Positions 60,901 to 64,000 of a stretch of DNA of 64,000 nucleotides are shown here, one piece after another. Position numbers and translations under genes: made by a program. Source of the stretch: Ananas comosus (Eukaryota; Streptophyta; Magnoliopsida; Poales; Bromeliaceae); assembly GCF_001540865.1 (NCBI RefSeq), contig NC_033621.1:12668276-12732275 (forward strand). The letters are read 5' to 3'. The notes beneath the pieces were generated by a model. That model did no database searches. It had not been told where the DNA came from and saw nothing but the letters and a program-made list of their open reading frames with translations. Each line of letters opens with the position of its first letter. The stretch's first letter is position 1.

Positions 60901-63810
60901 CTTGATGAAGAAGCTGGGCTAAGCAGGGGTAGAATGAGTTCAGTTGTGCAAATGCGAGGTTCAATTCCCCTTTTCTGGTCCCAGGAGGCTTCTAGATTTA
61001 GTCCTAAACCTGATATCATCTGTAAGTTTTTCGCTTACTTTTAAATCAATCTTGAATGCTGTAATACAATGAAAGATGGTGCACTTCTGCTATAAGACTT
61101 TGAATGACATTTTTCTTGTCCAAAAAATAGAATGCGGTCTAAATAGAACATTCTAGCAAGTGAAGCAACAAAGAAGTCTAAATTAGGGTATTCCATAATA
61201 TTTCCTAGAGATGGAACATGGCCATGTTGTTTGTTCATTTTTTGGATTCATTTTGCATTATGTTAGGAGCCTAGAATTGGATAATTTTGTTACTTTTCTG
61301 AAAATTTATTGCAGTACAGAGATATGATCCTACATACCAAGCAACGAAGTTGCATTTTGAAGACCTGGTTCAGAGATACGGAAATCCAATCATTGTACTT
61401 AATCTAATCAAGGTCCACAACTTAACTTGATTTATGATGCTTTTGCATTACAAAGCTAATTCATGCATGCACACATGACGAAACTATGCCTACTCATAAA
61501 GACTGATACAAAGATCAAACAAAGTTCAAAGAAATGGAGAACCTGAAGAATAGTAGGTAGAGATTTAAGATAACCTCTAAAGTTGATCTACCAATAAGTC
61601 ACAAGGTATTAACAGGTTTCTACATTTTGTTTCGTAATTTATTCAGAAGTAATTTATTGAGGTTGTACTCTTTTCCCGTTTATCACACATATACCATCTT
61701 CACACCCAAATCAATGGAAAAGGAGGGCTGACATGATAGACAATTATAAAACCTTTCGTGTCCATATTATTCAACAAGGCAGTGTGCAATTTGTTCAACT
61801 TTGCATATGTGCATAATCCATGCAGACTGTTGAGAAAAGGCCACGAGAAATGATGCTGCGCCGTGAATTTGCTAATGCAGTCGGATATCTTAATCAGATT
61901 CTCCCAGAAGAAAAACAATTGAAGTTCATTCACTGGGATTTCCATAAATTTGCTAAAAGGTTTTTATCTATTTTTGTGTATATTTTCTTACTTTGATGAA
62001 TTGACTTTCCTCTGCTGACCGCTCGACTTTTTTCTATATAGCAAGTCGGCCAATGTACTGGCTGTTTTAGGAGGAGTGGCTAGTCAAGCGCTCGACTTGA
62101 CTGGTTTCTATTGCAGTGGAAAACCCAAAAATGAGAAAAACAGATCAAATCAGCTTAGTCGAACAAGCACTGGAAGGTACTGTGTTGTATGTATTGAATG
62201 TAGGTCAATAGACTGCATTTTCTGTTGCATTGCTCATGCAATTTTATGAAATGGGTATGTTCATCTCAGTACCACCACCAACCCCCTAAAACCTTGATAT
62301 TTTCACTTCATAAGATATTGCCTTCATGAATGCTTCCTGATGTCTCTTAATATGCATGATGTAACATCCTGAAACTCGTTAATCAATTATGTATTTCTAT
62401 GGTGACATTATGTTGAGTGGTTAATGATCCGTATTGCTTATTCTTCATTGAAATCACAGCTAGCATTTGTTCCTAAACATCCGATCTACTTTTCTTCTGC
62501 AGAGAAGCTAGTTCTGGGGATCTATCCAGGTTGTCTAGTAATATAGAAATTTTTAAGCCCACATCTGCACAGGAAAGACGGAAGGAGTTGAATCAACAGC
62601 GGTCAGTGGAAAATGAGGCTCGTTTCCAAAGCGGGGTTCTCCGCACAAACTGCATTGACTGCTTGGACCGTACAAATGTCGCCCAGTATGCTTACGGCCT
62701 TGCAGCCTTAGGTCGCCAACTCCATGCAATGGGGCTGTCAGATGTGCCCAAAGTTGATTCGAACAGCAGCATTGCGGAAGCTCTCATGGAAATGTATCAG
62801 AGCATGGGGGACGCACTCGCTCAGCAATATGGAGGCTCCGCTGCACATAATACGGTGCTGATTTTCTGGAATAAAATATACGTATGATGCAATGTATATG
62901 ATATGCTCTGATAATTGGCAAATTCAACATTTCCTTACTACAAATGTACTCTTTATTTATGTTTTAATAAAGTCTGAAAATTGAAACCAAACATATTAAC
63001 ATATGATATACCATAAAATAGCATTATGAGTACTCTTGATCAAATAGGCTTTATTTGTTCTTTTTTTTTTTTTTCAGTTGACAAATGAATGTTGTTGGGC
63101 CTCTAGGTTTTCCCTGAGAGGCAAGGAAAATGGAAGGCTACTACTCAATCTCGTGAATTTCTGAAATCCATCAAGCGATATTACAGCAATGCCTACACAG
63201 ATGGTGAAAAACAAGATGCTATAAACTTGTAAATTTTCTCATAAAACTTTCTTCTATCCTTATGATGTAGTTTGATATTTGGCTAGCGTGTTACTTTTGA
63301 CTGTTTTTTGGCTCCCTTTCTTGTTATGGTGATCTTTCTAGATTTTTGGGTTATTTCCAACCACAAGACGGAAAACCAGCTCTTTGGGAATTGGACACAG
63401 ATTACTATCTTCACGTTAATGGTCTTGGTGATGAGATGGCTCTTGATAACTACAATGACAAAAGGTCAGTCCACAGTTACCGTGAGCTATATTTTTCCTG
63501 TGAACTCAGATTATATATACATTCTAATGTTTTACTAGAACAAAGAACTTACTTTTTTTAAAGATTTTCTTTTTGTGATTACTCGGTATCTTGACAGTTC
63601 ATCACTTGGCACACCACCCAATGAAGCTCCTGGGATTACTCTTGCACCAATTCCTGCTTGTAAAGAGGACTTCTCAAGGATGAAATTCACATCATTTGAT
63701 AAACTAATCGAGAGGACATGCAGTCTAATAAGGAACGTGAGGATTTACAGCGAGTCTGATGCCAGATTGAGTGGCAGCATTGGAAATCCTGGAATGGCAC
63801 CAGATGCAGC
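57911..63810 (+). CDS. SAC-domain phosphoinositide phosphatase (plant SAC1-5 / Fig4-like), 3' end beyond the window
   Basis: Thirteen exons (57911-58033, 58121-58325, 58461-58626, 59064-59286, 59912-59988, 60834-61021, 61315-61412, 61826-61959, 62042-62176, 62503-62854, 63107-63228, 63342-63464, 63598-63810) join in frame to 719 residues plus 2 bases. The family is usually about 800-830, so the last 90 or so residues lie to the right. These enzymes remove phosphates from PI(3,5)P2 and related lipids on vacuolar or endosomal membranes. Seen: [20 protein letters not shown] (N-terminal SAC block), [10 protein letters not shown], and the catalytic CX5R at C500-R506 ([12 protein letters not shown]), followed by [13 protein letters not shown] and the terminal conserved [11 protein letters not shown] region. 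Intron 1 (58034-58120) is 87 nt, in frame and stop-free. The start ATG is the first in the short leader. Confidence 0.96.
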
Positions 63811-64000
63811 GTAATTTTTCCTTATCTCTGCAATTACTTTTATCTATGGATAATGACAAATGGCAACATTTGCATCATGACCAAAGGAATGCCTATGAAC
63901 TTTAATGTCATATGGAAAGAATGCGTCTTTCAAATTGGAAACTGTCTTCTTTAATTTTTCTGTATGCTAGGTTCCTTTTATAAAGTATATATTGGAAATC
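63811..64000 (+). other. Start of the next SAC intron
   Basis: Donor 'gtaattttt' follows GCAGC. No acceptor with a matching frame is seen before the window ends. Confidence 0.7.

Overview
This is nuclear DNA of a flowering plant, most likely a monocot. The exons are GC-rich and rich in third-position G/C, they carry GT-AG introns, and they lie in very AT-rich DNA packed with small DNA transposons. The repeats look like pineapple or a related commelinid, but that is inference. Five protein genes can be built exon by exon with every reading frame closing: (1) a pectinesterase with an inhibitor pro-region (PME51-like), + strand, 7198-15129, 3 exons; (2) a Golgi family GT8 xylan glucuronosyltransferase (GUX type), - strand, 15614-19689, 4 coding exons plus a 5' leader exon; (3) a single-exon dirigent protein, +, 49456-49956; (4) a thioredoxin-fold/peroxiredoxin-like protein, +, 51496-54911, 9 exons; (5) a SAC-domain phosphoinositide phosphatase, +, from 57911, 13 exons visible and running off the right edge. 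A broken, two-exon SKP1-like relic lies on the - strand at 43175-46947.

Layout: 1-5.7 kb is gene-free and holds a 3.2-kb imperfect palindrome and two sequence gaps. From 7 to 20 kb lies a convergent pair of wall-polysaccharide genes (PME and GUX). Both long PME introns are filled with nested small transposons. From 20 to 49 kb is a 29-kb gene-poor block of MITEs, Mutator-like foldback elements, a Copia-type LTR, a three-copy 1-1.8 kb repeat and the SKP1 relic. From 49 to 64 kb genes are dense again (dirigent, thioredoxin-like, SAC).

Three of the five genes concern the cell wall: pectin de-esterification, xylan side chains, and phenoxy-radical coupling. The thioredoxin-like gene is predicted plastid redox and the SAC gene is endomembrane phosphoinositide turnover. 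Nothing indicates co-regulation.

The clearest unusual signals are: a Mutator-like family with 9-bp target duplications, conserved long inverted ends and a variable GC-rich core (31837, 50207, 55397); a second foldback family with the same 9-bp duplication word; an 11-bp-duplication MITE; two Tourist-like insertions with TTA duplications; a cryptic in-frame 87-nt intron in the SAC gene; and several places where exact duplicated or inverted sequence touches N bases and points to assembly errors. I found no CRISPR array, rRNA, credible tRNA gene or intact autonomous transposon.
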